NCBI GenBank assembly: GCA_030141605.1
Contig: JAQGDQ010000393.1
Location: 1 to 64,000, forward strand
Length of the DNA stretch: 64,000 nucleotides
Reading direction: 5' to 3'
Origin: Tubiluchus corallicola
Lineage: Eukaryota; Priapulida; Priapulimorpha; Priapulimorphida; Tubiluchidae
The notes under the pieces are model-generated. The model had not been told where the DNA came from and searched no databases. It saw only the letters and a list, made by a program, of their open reading frames with translations. The position numbers and the translations under genes were made by a program. Within the stretch, counting starts at the first letter, position 1; each line of letters opens with the position of its first letter. Below, in pieces: positions 30,201 through 43,600 of the stretch.

Positions 30201-33200
30201 TCTTGTAAAAATGTTTCTACTTTTAAAGCTGTTGGCTTTCAGCATTTGGAAATAGCATAAAATACCACCTAAGTTGAAAATGTAACGAGTTACCAATAAC
30301 AAGATTTAAAGTTATTTAAACACGAAAACAGTAAAATTATAAGATCACGAATTCTTATTTTTATTTTGGCAGCCTACCTTCAACTTGAAGTTTCTTATAT
30401 GGACATCTCATATTTGCAGTGATAGAAAGATCAGCTGGATTGTAAACAACCTCGGCCACCCATTCTCTGTCCACTTGAGATCCGGGTGTGTTCAACGACA
30501 GTCTGCCTGTTCTTCTTACATACAATTTCTTATCGTTTTGAGACCGTACCTACATCAAAAATAACAAGTGTTAGTTTTAGACGTTAAAGATAAAAATTTA
30601 ATTTGACAAAACAAGTAAGCATGCAAAGATGGTAAATACAAAATTAAAAAAACATGGAGATAGAAATTACACAATAAAACGTTATTATAATCTTCTTCGT
30701 TAAATGAACACCTTTAAAAGGAATTTCACTAAAATTTCTGCAAAAAATATAATTTTAAAGTTTGTTAGATTTTAATAGTATGTCAACAATGATCAAAATC
30801 AGATGGTTTAACAATTCAATGGGTTCAATTTTAAAAATGTAATCAAACCAATGTGGACTAAACTAACAAAATATTCCCTCAGCTCAGTTAGTCATCGTCT
30901 GGTTTGAGGCACTGACTATTAAAACAAGAGGAAACCTTCACAAACCAGTTAACTACATTTGAACAATACCTTCTGTTTTTGCCAACGAGCCTCCACCTCA
31001 ACTGTTGATAGCGTGGGATCAGTTTTCAAAGCATATATTTTCATACTGCTAGTACCAGCCATTGGTGAGAAACCTTTAGAAGGAAGCGTTGCATAGCTTA
31101 GCTCACTACAAACTTGGTAGCCAAACATTTTTGAGACACTATTGCCAGTACACTTCTTAAAGTCCTTTGAAGAAGATCGTTGTTCTATTTCCTCACCATC
31201 TTCCACAATGTAAGCTTTAGATCTACAAAAAAATTGTGTATAAATCCAAAATTTCTTAATTACAGCAACAATTTCTTTCTTAATAAGCCTTTTCACAGTT
31301 TCATTGTGCACACGCACAGTTACTGTTGGTCATAGGTTAAGTGTACCACAGCAACGTGTTTTAAATACAACCGTCATGGTACAGCAAAGCCATCAGCCAC
31401 ATCAGTTCAGTGACTTCAGTTGTTTTACATGGACTTTACTTAATTAGTCTATGAGTAAAGTGATTTACTAGCAGGAACTTGCTTGGGAACAAGAAAAAAT
31501 GAACTAGGTAGGGTTCTAGCTGCTAAAGCTGTTACTATTACAATTGCATGATCTGCGAGACGTTGTCAAGTGTACACAAATGTGTTGTCTGGTACATTTA
31601 GCCTCTGACCTTTTCATAATCATCATCAATCGCTGGAACTCTGAAGAGGCTTGTTATGACAAGAATGATATACTCACATTAAACAGTATACAAATAATGC
31701 TTAGTATTTTCAGAGAACAATCCCAGAGGGACTGTCACCTGAATAACAACATTTGTTTTATGATACATCATTAAGCGCTTCAAATAATAAAATACTTATA
31801 TTATTAACGAATCACTTGAGCTTTAACTTGAGCTTGAACGTCACACTTGGCATTTATGAAAGTTATGTGAACTGATCAAGCAACAATCTTTTGATGAATT
31901 GTAGAATTTGCTAGAAACGTGTGCCTACTATGCAAATCCTACAGCCTAATTTTACTGTTTAATTCAGCATATCACGCAACATTGTATACATCAGCAAATC
32001 TATTTTACATCACTATAGTATTGTTTTGATAAATTGCAAAATTACAAAATTTGTGTACAATAACCATGAATATTATTAGTTGCCAATATGGTCTTTTTTA
32101 CAGTAACACAGAGTTTGCTCAGTCAATTGTGCAGCATATGAGTATCAAAAGTAAAGTCAAGTTAAGTTCGTAATCTACAAAAGACATACAGGTGTCACCA
32201 ACTTACGATCTATGCAACTTCAGACTGTTTGATTAATAAAACAAAACTGATAATAACTCTTATTTCCTTTTTTCTAAGCAATTTAATTTTAAATTGCCAA
32301 CCGTTTTGGTAAATTCATCCGTAGGCACCGCAAAACTTAGTGCGTGTATACACACAAAATCTTATGTGTAGATGCATGCTGCTTGAGCATACGGGTCTAA
32401 CTTGCATCCAAGTTATCATACGACCAATCCACTGGAACCGGTTGTGGTTGTAAGTCCACAACTACCTGTACCGAATTTATTTTCAATTATTTCTTAATGG
32501 CATTTTTCCCAACTTATAACTTCACTAATCAAAACTACTGCCATTATAACTTGAACTTTTCTACTACACACAAGGATGGTAAGCAATGAACAAACTTACT
32601 GAATATCCAGAAACTCCACTCTGTCCTGTGGAACATTAAGCACAGCAGAGAAAACCTCTCCATCCTGGATTTGCATCTTACCCTCCAAGATTGTGGATGA
32701 ATGTAACGTGGAAACTGATTTCAATCCAGAGCGGGTGACGAAATTTTCCACATGCATCATGCTACTGATTTCCACTGCTCCACTGTAAAATACAGACATT
32801 GAAGAACATACAGGAAAATATACTTTTCACAAATGCATGAATGTGAAAAAAATCGCAGGTTCAACTCCCAGTTGGGAGGTTGCGGGTTCAACTCCCGACC
32901 AAGTCATACCAAAGTTTTAAAAATGGTACCGCTGATTCTTTGACCAACCATAGAAGTAACATGCAGGCAATAATAATCAGAACGGTCTCACTCGGCGTGA
33001 GTCACAGCGAGTGTGGTGTAGTGTGCACATGCTTGGAAGAAAAAGTTTTGTACACTGAGCAAGATAATAATATCACAAAAACGTGGTTAAAATTATTTTA
33101 ATTCTTTTGACTTCGAATGATTAATAAAACAGTTAAACCATAAAAACCGTTTTATTTGCGATGTAACGAGCATGATATCGTCACAAGTGCTACACGTGGA

Positions 33201-36200
33201 GTATGTCCTAAACAGAATTATTACTATTATTATAACTGTCCTCTATTAATAATGGGACAAATCCATAATTTAATTAGAACAACAAGCCAATGTAACGTCG
33301 CTCAACTATGTACAGCTATGTCCATGACTTTAGAGCCAATTATCTGTAGAAAGCAGAATGTTTGCAAGGCAATGAAACTTTACAATAATCTAGTAGTTTA
33401 CCTGGGTTCAATGCGGCCATCAATGTCGAAACTTCTTGGTGAAGCAATGACCTTTCTCAGATCAAGTTTACCTCCCACTTTAAGGTCAACAGACAGTGAC
33501 CCATTTACAGCAAGATGAAGAGGAAACCCTACAGCAGTGGGTACACTAAATTCCGTCTCCAAAAACATGGTAGAAGTTGTCATTGATATGTCATGCTCCT
33601 ATAAATATTTACAACAACAAACAAATTTTAATGAAAAATTATTTAAAGGGACAAAATCTAACAATTTTTAGTTCTGGAAATATAAAGATAGATTCGAGTA
33701 CAAAAGCAATTAAAAAAATAATTATGATCAGGAATAGGAAAAAACATTCCTTTATTTCCGTTAAGGCCTAATACAGAATTGGTAACTAATTAACAGAAAA
33801 CATGATAAAAATTCTACAAGGACAATTTTATTTGATTTTCATTTAACTCTGTATTTCGAACTAAGTTAACAGAATACACAACATACAATACTTACAAAAG
33901 AAACAATACTATACCAGCCAATATAATCCTCCCCCAACATATACAAACAAAATAACAGTGCAAAAGACATAATAAAAAATACGATACTTCAAAGAAAGAA
34001 ACTGCATTTCAGTTCACTGCTGAGAACTAGCCTTAAGTGAAAGAAAAAAACGAAATGAAAATAAAAACGCTTATAGTTGACTTATTAATAAAAGGAAGTT
34101 ATCTAAGGTTCCTAATAAGCCTTCTCTTAATGTACAAAGCAGTTCACTTTATTTTCAAACACTTAGCTATTTGCTACTGTATAAGTTTCTTTTCTTCAGG
34201 TTAATGCAAAAAGCATTACATATTTAGCTTTTGTAAGTACATAAATAGTGTTTAAGTTGCTGAATCAATCTCTTTACTGGTCTGCTTATTCACTACCCAT
34301 TGGCTTCTGTTAACTACTTAATTAGTACCTAATAGGCTCTGCCTATATAAAATGGTTGCATGTTTGTAAATTTACCACTGGTGATGACAGCAGAAGTCTG
34401 TTGCAACGTTTGGCATGATTTCAACTTTTAACTTTTTAATGTAAAAGTCTTTAATAAAGTTGTGTAGTTTTTAACTAACAATGAAAATAAAAAAGTTCAC
34501 AATAAAAACACATTCATCAATTAAGCACAGAAGACGCACAACAGGAAAAGCACAAATCACAAGAGTAAAAAAACCGCAACAGTAACAAGAACACTAGATA
34601 GGTAGCAAGAAAGTGCATTTACTTATTCCCCAAAGCTGCAACAAACTATTTACAATCATATGATCTGATACTTACCTTAGAAGAGATTGAATAATTATGT
34701 CCTTACCTTTGCCAAATCAATGAGCAGCTGCGCCAAGTTAATGCTGCTGATTTTCTCATATAACTTATCCAGAGACCAGTAATTCATTTCATTCCCCATC
34801 ACCTTGTAATAAATGTCACCAGCAAGTTCCGTCTTTCTCTGGGTGTTGTACTGCAAACAGAGCAACAATAAGAAAATTAACTAGACGTTTCCAAACGGAC
34901 ATAAAAAATGAAAAGTCAATTTATTACTAATATGTCATAGTCTATGGCCATATCATGTTGAAAACACAGGTTCTCGTCTGATCACCGAAGTTAAGCAACG
35001 TAGAGCCTTGGTTAGTACTTGGATGGGTGACCACCTAGGAATACCAGGTGCTGTAGGCTTGCGGGATGCCCATACTGTATCTCGACACTAGGCGGAGGAG
35101 CTGCACAAGTAGCCAACGGCTAGAAGGGTAGAGGCGGTCAAGTGACCCAACGGCCATGTGTAGAGGAGTAAACCTTCCAAATCAGGAGTGGAGCCCCGAA
35201 GGCGGACCAGTGCAGCATGCTCACTGACTCCGGCAGCTCCTGCAGCCAACCTGGTGCCAAACGTATCGCTCCGCTTTCCTTTGGACTACACCAGGGAGGA
35301 AGAGAGGGGGTTCCTGTTGTCTGGGCAACTCAGGATCTCCATACATCTCGCCCAGGCGTGCGCCCTGGAGACGTTCAAGGATCGGACTGCTCAGCCACAA
35401 TCGACGCTGCAGCTCCATCAATGTGATCAATAACTGACTCTCTGCGCACACTCCATTGTCTTCCAAGACAGAAGGATGCCAACAACAAATATGTTATAAT
35501 TGAAAAAGGTAGAAGCTCGTACCATTTCATGGATTTCCTTAATTTTGTTGTCATTAATAGTCAGTTCATTTTCTCCCGGTTTATTGAGTTTTGAAGAAAG
35601 CAAGTCTTCTAGCAAAGTTTCCAGGCCCTCCACTCTGCCTCCAAGCTGAAACAAAAAAAATCAATAGTTGAGCAAGTTGCAGTAATTGACTGTGGCACAA
35701 AATTGGAAAGAAGAGCAAAATGAGTAGAGATAGTTCTTTTTTCAAGCAAGATGCATTTAATTAAAGTAAAGGCGAAGCCTTCTAGGAAGTTAAGCTGATT
35801 TCAATGTTTAGAAAAATATTAGAAAGCTTTAATAATAAAACTGAGATAAGTGTCTTGTGTAATTAGTAAAATCACAATAAAATCACGATCATTTCTCGCT
35901 TGGGCGCTCAGATTTTGAACACTCATTCTTCCACCAATGACATGGTTGAAATATATTCCTGTCAATTTCCATCAAAAGTATAAGTTTTTGCAAAAACTTA
36001 GGTAACTAATTTTGTGATATTTTTGCTTGAACAGCAGGTAAGCTGCAGATGCCTTAATTAGTTTAAGCAGCACGCTTACCAAAAGCCACAATGCAGTCAA
36101 AAAAATCAGAATGTCCATCAGTTATGTCAGAATTTTCAAGTGAAAGGCGCCAACCACCACGCCTGGAAATTTCTTTACAGCGGTAGCATAAAATAACTTT

Positions 36201-39200
36201 ACTGTTTAATAAGTCTTTATAGGCAATTTTTTGCAAATTTCTTTATTAAATTTTTCCAAGTATAACTGATAACAGTAAATTAATCCCAATATGCTAAGTG
36301 ATTGTCCTTTCTTTTTAATGAGAAATACTGTAACAGCCCTAAACAAAGCAGAAGCACTTACCTCAAAGATGTTTATTGAATTTCCAAATATGTCACAGGT
36401 AAGATTCACCATAGCGCTTCGAGGAATAAAAGAATCACTGCTAAAGATAACATTGGCTTCAGCAGATGCACCCGTGTTCAACATCTCCGAGAAAAATGAA
36501 CCTAAATGAATAAATGATTTAGCAGTGCTACATTACCATGACCTTGCAAATACGTGCACAGAAAAAAGCTTTATTTACAGTGGTGAGTCGTAGTTAAAAT
36601 TACTGGGGGTGCCGCTTCAGAAAATTTTTAGCCATTGTTTTAATATTGAGTAAAATCAAACAAATATATTTTGCTCACAAATAGCCTAAATTGTCGCAGT
36701 TCAAGAATATGCCAGTACTCGGTTTTTAAGTACGTGACAACTGACAACGAACTGTGTGAGCTACGGTAGTTTCTCTACCTAGCAGCAGACGCTAGCAATG
36801 TAGCATGTTATCTTAGACATGTGCGCATGGCCTCACGCACACAACAGCCAAACACACCATGAAGCAAACAGTACTACCCTGAAGTGCTCTGGTTCTGTAC
36901 AAATATCAAGAAAGAACTAAAGAAAAAAAGACTTATAATATTGAATATTATCAATAACATTGAGTGAAAATAGGTGGTGCTGCAGTTCCACAGTACCCAT
37001 ACACAAGCCACCACTGTTTGCTTACTAAACTATATTGTTCAGTCGATGAGTTATTAAAGTACCTTCATAGTTCCTAGAGAATTTTCGTGCATCCGTGTTG
37101 AACGTCACGCTGAGATCATGATCTTCAATGATCTCCCTGATGGAATTACGTAACGGAGAACTTGTCTCTTGCAGGTTAGTCAGATGAGTCCATACAAAAG
37201 AACCAACTAAAAACAACAGAAACAAACATAAACATGTTTCTTCATTTTTCATTTAACTGTTGTTAGTGCTTTATGACATCTGAAATATTTAGAGCCCAGA
37301 GCCGCGCTGTTTCAGCTGAGCTCCAGCTGCTCAGTCACGGGAGCCGACATTTTTGTGGGCTGCAAAAATTTTTGCTATTGCAAAAATCACGTGATACTAC
37401 AAATCACAGGTTGAAATATGGCAAGCACAATGCAGATTTGAGTTCAGATTGTGCGTGTGCTGGCAGAGATACTGAACTTTAGAAATTTTTGAACGAGAAA
37501 GCTGGTCAATTCAAAATTAAATACACAAATAGGCAATGTTAGTCACATGTGTGAGATCAGTTTTGGTATTGATTTGTTGGTAATCTAGATAAGCCTCGCC
37601 AAGAGTTGGATTTAAATTATATTTGCAATAAATCCATTTTATAATAGTAAAAAATTGATCTCTAATGCATTATTTTAATATGTACATCAGCTTTTTTCAT
37701 GTATAACCAACACAAATTGTTTAAATTTGTCTCTCTAATATAACAGTTAACTAACAATTTATCTTTTATTTAGTTAACAAAAATTCGCAACTTCAGGTGA
37801 CTTAGCTGATTTTTTATTTATGCCAACTCAACTGAAAAGCAGTCAACTTCAGCCGAGCTAGCTGATTTACTGTGAGTAATCTGACTCAGCTTCGGCCTCT
37901 ACTAATCTCTTGTCAACGCATGTCATTTGGCTACCACTATATAAAACTACTTTTTAAAATTCTAAGCAAATCTGCCATGTCAATTACACTAGAATTAACT
38001 ACTGTAATAAAGATTTTGAATTTGTAATGAGAAAATTAACTCTGACTTCAAAGCCTGGTCTTTCTCACCTTGGTTAACTTTCTCTTCGATCAACTGTCTT
38101 TTTATTTGGTCAATAACAGATGGCGTAGCACACTTCATGACACCTAAGTAGGCAGCTATTCTCAACTCTTCACCAGCAGTCGTGTCCTTATAAAGTGTCA
38201 TCATTTGCTCTCGCTACAAAATCAATACACCAAGTGATACGTAATGAATGGTAGTAAATAGCAAAAACTAAATAAATTCAAAAACATAGAGATGAGATAT
38301 GAAAAGTATAAAAAACTGAAGCACTTAGCTTCTTGAATGTGTGTTTACAGACAAAGAAAACATATTATATAGATCTAGTAAATAGCAAAAACTAAATAAA
38401 TTCAAAAACATAGAGTTGAGATATGAAAAGTACAAAAAACTGAAGTGCTTAGCTTCTTGAATGTATGTTTTACAGACAAAGAAAACATATTATATAGATC
38501 TGCTTTGCAGACAACAACCAGACTGTCAATGACGGTGTAGGTCCCCTGACGAAAAATCCCTTAATATTATGTAAAATGGTGGTGACCCTGCAAGGGGCAA
38601 AATTTTTTAGTGTCATACCCATCTCACCCCAAGCTTTAATTTGTTATATTACTCCATATGATTGAGACATTCACTGTTAATGACCTTTGGGTGACCCTGA
38701 GTGGGACAAAATTTTGGCAGTATCAAAAACTCTAGCGTTACAATGTTTTCTGTATGTTGCATCTGTTTGGCCTCAAAACTGCCAAAGAATATGTACTTTA
38801 TCTGTTTTGGAAGAAATGATCATGTTTACACCCTAGCAACTGCCAAATTAAGACAATGTACACCATAGCCACTGCTGAATTTTTGAAAGGTCATATAATT
38901 TAGTGTCCAAAATTGCTATAAAAACAATTTGTTTATCGCATACATCACGTAGATTTTTAGCAAAATGTCCAAAATCCCACATAACTTGAGCATTCATGAC
39001 TTTTTAATCCTGGCTCATTCATTGTTACACATGACATGCACCTTAAGCCAAGGCTGCTGTACGCCAAAAGTTTACGACCTGAGACAAATGGTTTTGGCTA
39101 ATTACAGAAAATTAAGTCAACTGTGGACGACGCTCAACAGATGACGCATGACGGCAATAGGTCCCCTTGCTGATTAAAGGGGACCTAAAAGTAACGTTTA

Positions 39201-40559
39201 GCGCTTATTCATCAGGTAATATTTAGTCTAGTCTACAATGGTCGTTGAAACCTTATTCATGTACCACTTAAAACACAGAGATCACTGTAGGTTAAGTAGC
39301 ACTTGGTCCGTTAATGCCTTTAAGATATGCCAACGGCTGTCGTAACTAATGATACCTAAGTAGTAAATGCAAGTATGAAATACAGCCAGAGACTTCAAAG
39401 TTAGTGAGACGAGGAAAGTAATAGGACATCATTTTGTTTTTGTAGGGGAAGATTCAGTTTTTTAGAGATTTAATTTAGAAATGAATAATACATAAATAAG
39501 ACTGTTCTTGCCACTACGCAATCAAGTTTACGATTGTGAGTAATTAATACAATTAAGCATAATTTATACAGCAGTTTGTAACATCCATCTTTAATGAAAA
39601 TCGAACAATTGTTTAGACTCAATCTCATTTTAATTTACTGTCCAAAATATAAATTTTCTTGCCTATAAAAGTTAGCAATTGTTTCTTATATTTGAATAAA
39701 CAGCTTAGAAAATTGATTAACGGCAACTAAATACAGCTATTGCTTATGTTCAGAAACTAACCACAGCTTGTGCAATCGCAGGCATCTTCCCTTGCGCGTC
39801 AAGCACGCTTGCGTAAGCGTTACTGCTTAAACGCGTGACATCACAAATGGTCTCTATGTCATATGACGTCAGAAACTAACACAGCAGCTTATGATCATGG
39901 TTATCACGGTACACCTTCTATTTCTCGGCCACACTCATGTGACAAACGTGCCGTTGCCAATCTTAGTAGCTTTGAAAGTTTAACAAAATTTGAGTATCCG
40001 AGGTAATTATCATTTAATCTAAGCTTTGATTTAAAAAAAGCTATTGTAGTTGTCAATATTTTACAGCACTCTTTATTCTTAACTAATGTTTACACAATCG
40101 TCCTGTTTTCCTTTAAGTTCTATTTTGCTTACATTATGTTGGCATGGTATCCTACGGAATGCATTAATAGCTGCTAGTCTTATCTCAATTGAATTGTCAG
40201 TATCACTGTAACATCCGTGTAATGTATCCTCTGACCCGAAGAACAGCCCAGCATTTCCCAAAGCTTTCAAAGACATAATAATCTGTAAAATAAGAAGTTA
40301 TATGTGAAAAAAACTGCATACAGAAAGTTCACTAAGATTTTTTTGTCAATTCACCAAACTATTTGAGTACCTTTTTTTCAGTACATTGGTAATTTTTCTA
40401 AACTCAATACCAAGTATAAAACTTTTAAAATATATGAACAAAATACGATTGCATTAAAAAAACGTTACAGACCTTTCTACAGCCATTTTGAAGCAATATA
40501 CATATAATTTTTTAAATATGACTGCACATAAATAATAATAATAATAATAATAATAGAAA

Positions 40560-40600
<41 letters not shown>

Positions 40601-43600
40601 ATAATAATAATAATAATAATAATAATTGTACAACATTATGGCCATACTTGTGTTCCATAATCAAGCATAACATGACAATTATGTTCAAATTTTGTTTCAA
40701 AACTAGTTTTCTAGACTTAGGCTTTGCCTAAACATTTAAAATAATAACAGTTTGTTAAAATCCGTTTTTTTGTTCAGCTCCTCACAGCAAGTAATTACTC
40801 ACCCTTTCCTTTTCACTTTCGTCTCGAGACCGGCACTTGAAGCGCAAATTGTTCTCCAAGGCAGTAATAATATTTCTGACCTCGGCCACATCGGCGCAGT
40901 TTGGTTCTTTTCTACAGAAATTGTGCACCATTGTGCCGACAACCAAAAACTTACGATTGTCTGATGGCTGCTGCTCTAGAAGTGCCTGTAAATACAACCA
41001 GCGGTCAATAATAGCATCACAAATACTAAACTCATGCATTGATGAATAAAGTTTTGGAAATTGTTTACAATCCCCACACATTATAAATATCCTAACCCTA
41101 ACCTTAACCCAAACCCTAACCCTAAACCTACCTTAACCCTAACACTAACCGTACCTTAATCCTAACCCTACCTTAACCCTAACCCTAAACCTACCTTAAC
41201 CCTAACCCTAACCCTACCCTAACCCTAAATCTACCTTAACCCTACCTTAACCCTAACCCTAAACCTACCTTAACCCTAACCCTAACCCTACCCTAACCCT
41301 AACCCTAAATCTACCTTAACCCTAACCCTACCTTAACCCTAACCCTAAACCTACCTTAACCCTAACCCTAACCCTACCTTAACCCTAACCCTAAATCTAC
41401 CTTAACCCTAACCCTAATTACAACATTAACTTAAATCCTAATCCATTTCTGCTATCTATGTATTGTTCTGTCTTTGCAAACCGACCATTCAGTCCTACAT
41501 GAATAGTGCAGTCATACTGAGCCGATGCCACAGTTTATTACCCTAATCCCTTGACACATGGCAAAAGTATATTACGAATCTGGTGTGCCATTCGGGCATG
41601 ATTTGGGGTGAACTCTATAGTCGTTTGCTCACTGAAGGTCAGTTCCTATATTAAGCTTCAGTTGTTTTTATGGAAGACGTTCTCAGAAGTTTTGAGCTTA
41701 TTCACTGATATATCAACAATTTGTTGTGTGAACTTTATTCGCGATATTCATTTTTTCTGTTAATTCTTACTCTAAACACCCCCAGATGTAGAACAACTGC
41801 TTATAAATCGAGTTTTTTCTCCTGAGCTTCTTTCCTGCGGATTTCTCTATGAGAAAGCTGTTTCCATGAAAACTATAACATTCAAATCGATAAAAATATC
41901 AACAGGTATTTCTATCTCTAGCAAATCAGCGATAAAAATTCTATTTCTCTGTACATGTAATCATATTTTCACCTTCTTACTATAGTTCCTACTTTCATTG
42001 GGCAATGGCATTGTTTCTGGTAATTTCGAGTAATTTTTTGTATGTAAAAACAGTGAGGAGAAGGTTTGTAAAGTTCAGTTTCAGCATACCATCACTTCAT
42101 GGAGCATTTCAGAATTCGGTTTCGGGATGTTTAGTGCCATGCTTGCTATCCATGCATCCTTCTCAATAACAGCTAGATCTTCAGAGTCAAGAAGTTCTAC
42201 CATCAGGGAAACGGAAGCACTTGTACCAATCAACGGCAATGAATCTTGGAAAAATTTCCTTTAAGAAAGGTAATTCAATGCTATTTTAACATCCTTTATT
42301 TTGGAGACTTGTACACAAAAGTATGAATACAAATATAGTGAAAATTGATGAGTGGTGTTGTGTATCTTAAATAAAAATAAAGGAGCCAATCACAACAAGG
42401 TTTATAAGTATCAAAGATATTTTGGGAAACACCTGCTCCTTTCATCAACTTCACCAAAATTGATCAAATAAAATTCCAGAATGTTTTTTTGCATCTACTC
42501 TGTTTAAATTGCAAAATTACATTCTGCAGGGAGGAGTCCAAAACATCTTTAATATTAATAAAAATTGTTTTCATCATCTCTTTAAATTATTAAAATTGTA
42601 GGAACATGATATTTCCAGCTAGTTTCAATTGTTTATAATGACGTACATATTGCAAAATGCACTTCTTCCGCATCAACAGCTATGAATGAACCATTAACTT
42701 GTAACACAATTTACTTTGTTTTCTCCTGGTTTTCTGGACAGATCTTCCCATTGTCTATCCTTCTATCCAGGGCTTTTAATGAGCGCTCATTCAGCTTCCG
42801 CAGTTCGTAGACCAACCGCGTAAACTGATGTGGAATGTCTGGTCTGATATCCGTCATAGACAGAACGCAAATCTCCGTTAGAATACGTGCGGCTGGAATA
42901 ATGTTCTCCTCTTCATTTTCTTCATTTGTCTCGTGTTTGTAGTTTAATGAAAACTTGTCAGGTCTGGCACCTATAAAAAGTCTGACATGTTTTTCAAAAG
43001 CATAATCAATGGTCATTAAACTATAGCTGAATAACAGTCATTTAGCAGTTCAATTATAGCACAAGAAATGATATTTTTTCAGGTTTTTTAGCAGCACTGA
43101 GAGATAAAAAGCTGCTCTTCTGTTAACCTGTGGGCAGGTTAGGGTTTTAAAGAAACAAGTTTTGCATGTCTATACCACGGTCATATTAAACTGACAAAAT
43201 AGATTAGTTATTTTTTGTTTTACAAAAATGACAAATTTAAAAAGTAATAAATTTAAAATAATGAAAGGCATTTAATCAGAAAATTTCAAAGAAAAAGACA
43301 CAAATAAAAAGATAAATATCTGTTTTAGATTAAAAAACATCACTACTCATAAACCAATCAATGATTAATCAACAGTCACAAATTATTTCACGCTAAAGAA
43401 TGTAGTTGGCCTGTTTCTTAAGAAGAACACTTACTCATATCAGCAAAAGCATCAGTAGTATAAAATCGGCTATCTCTGTATGTCAAAGTCTGTCGTGCTG
43501 AAGTGGTTGCTCCTGAATCTCCCTGAGAAAATGGACGGAAAACGTGCGACTCCTCGCAAACTGCCTTTTGCATGTAGCCCTTCTTATGAATGGTCTGTTC

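Noticed and set aside
34940-35060. Functional 5S rRNA gene
   Set aside because: Multiple substitutions, no oligo-T terminator after 35060, single copy, and fusion to a non-5S body.
35188-35466. Overlapping frames of about 70-80 codons in the GC-rich block
   Set aside because: Open on both strands simply because stops are rare in GC-rich SINE sequence; no recognisable protein.
36578-37016. Exon or enhancer within intron 12
   Set aside because: The block is a second copy of the hAT-like MITE at 7776, with its own terminal repeats.
41093-41420. A true chromosome end
   Set aside because: Unique intron sequence and exons of the same gene lie on both sides, and the units are degenerate.
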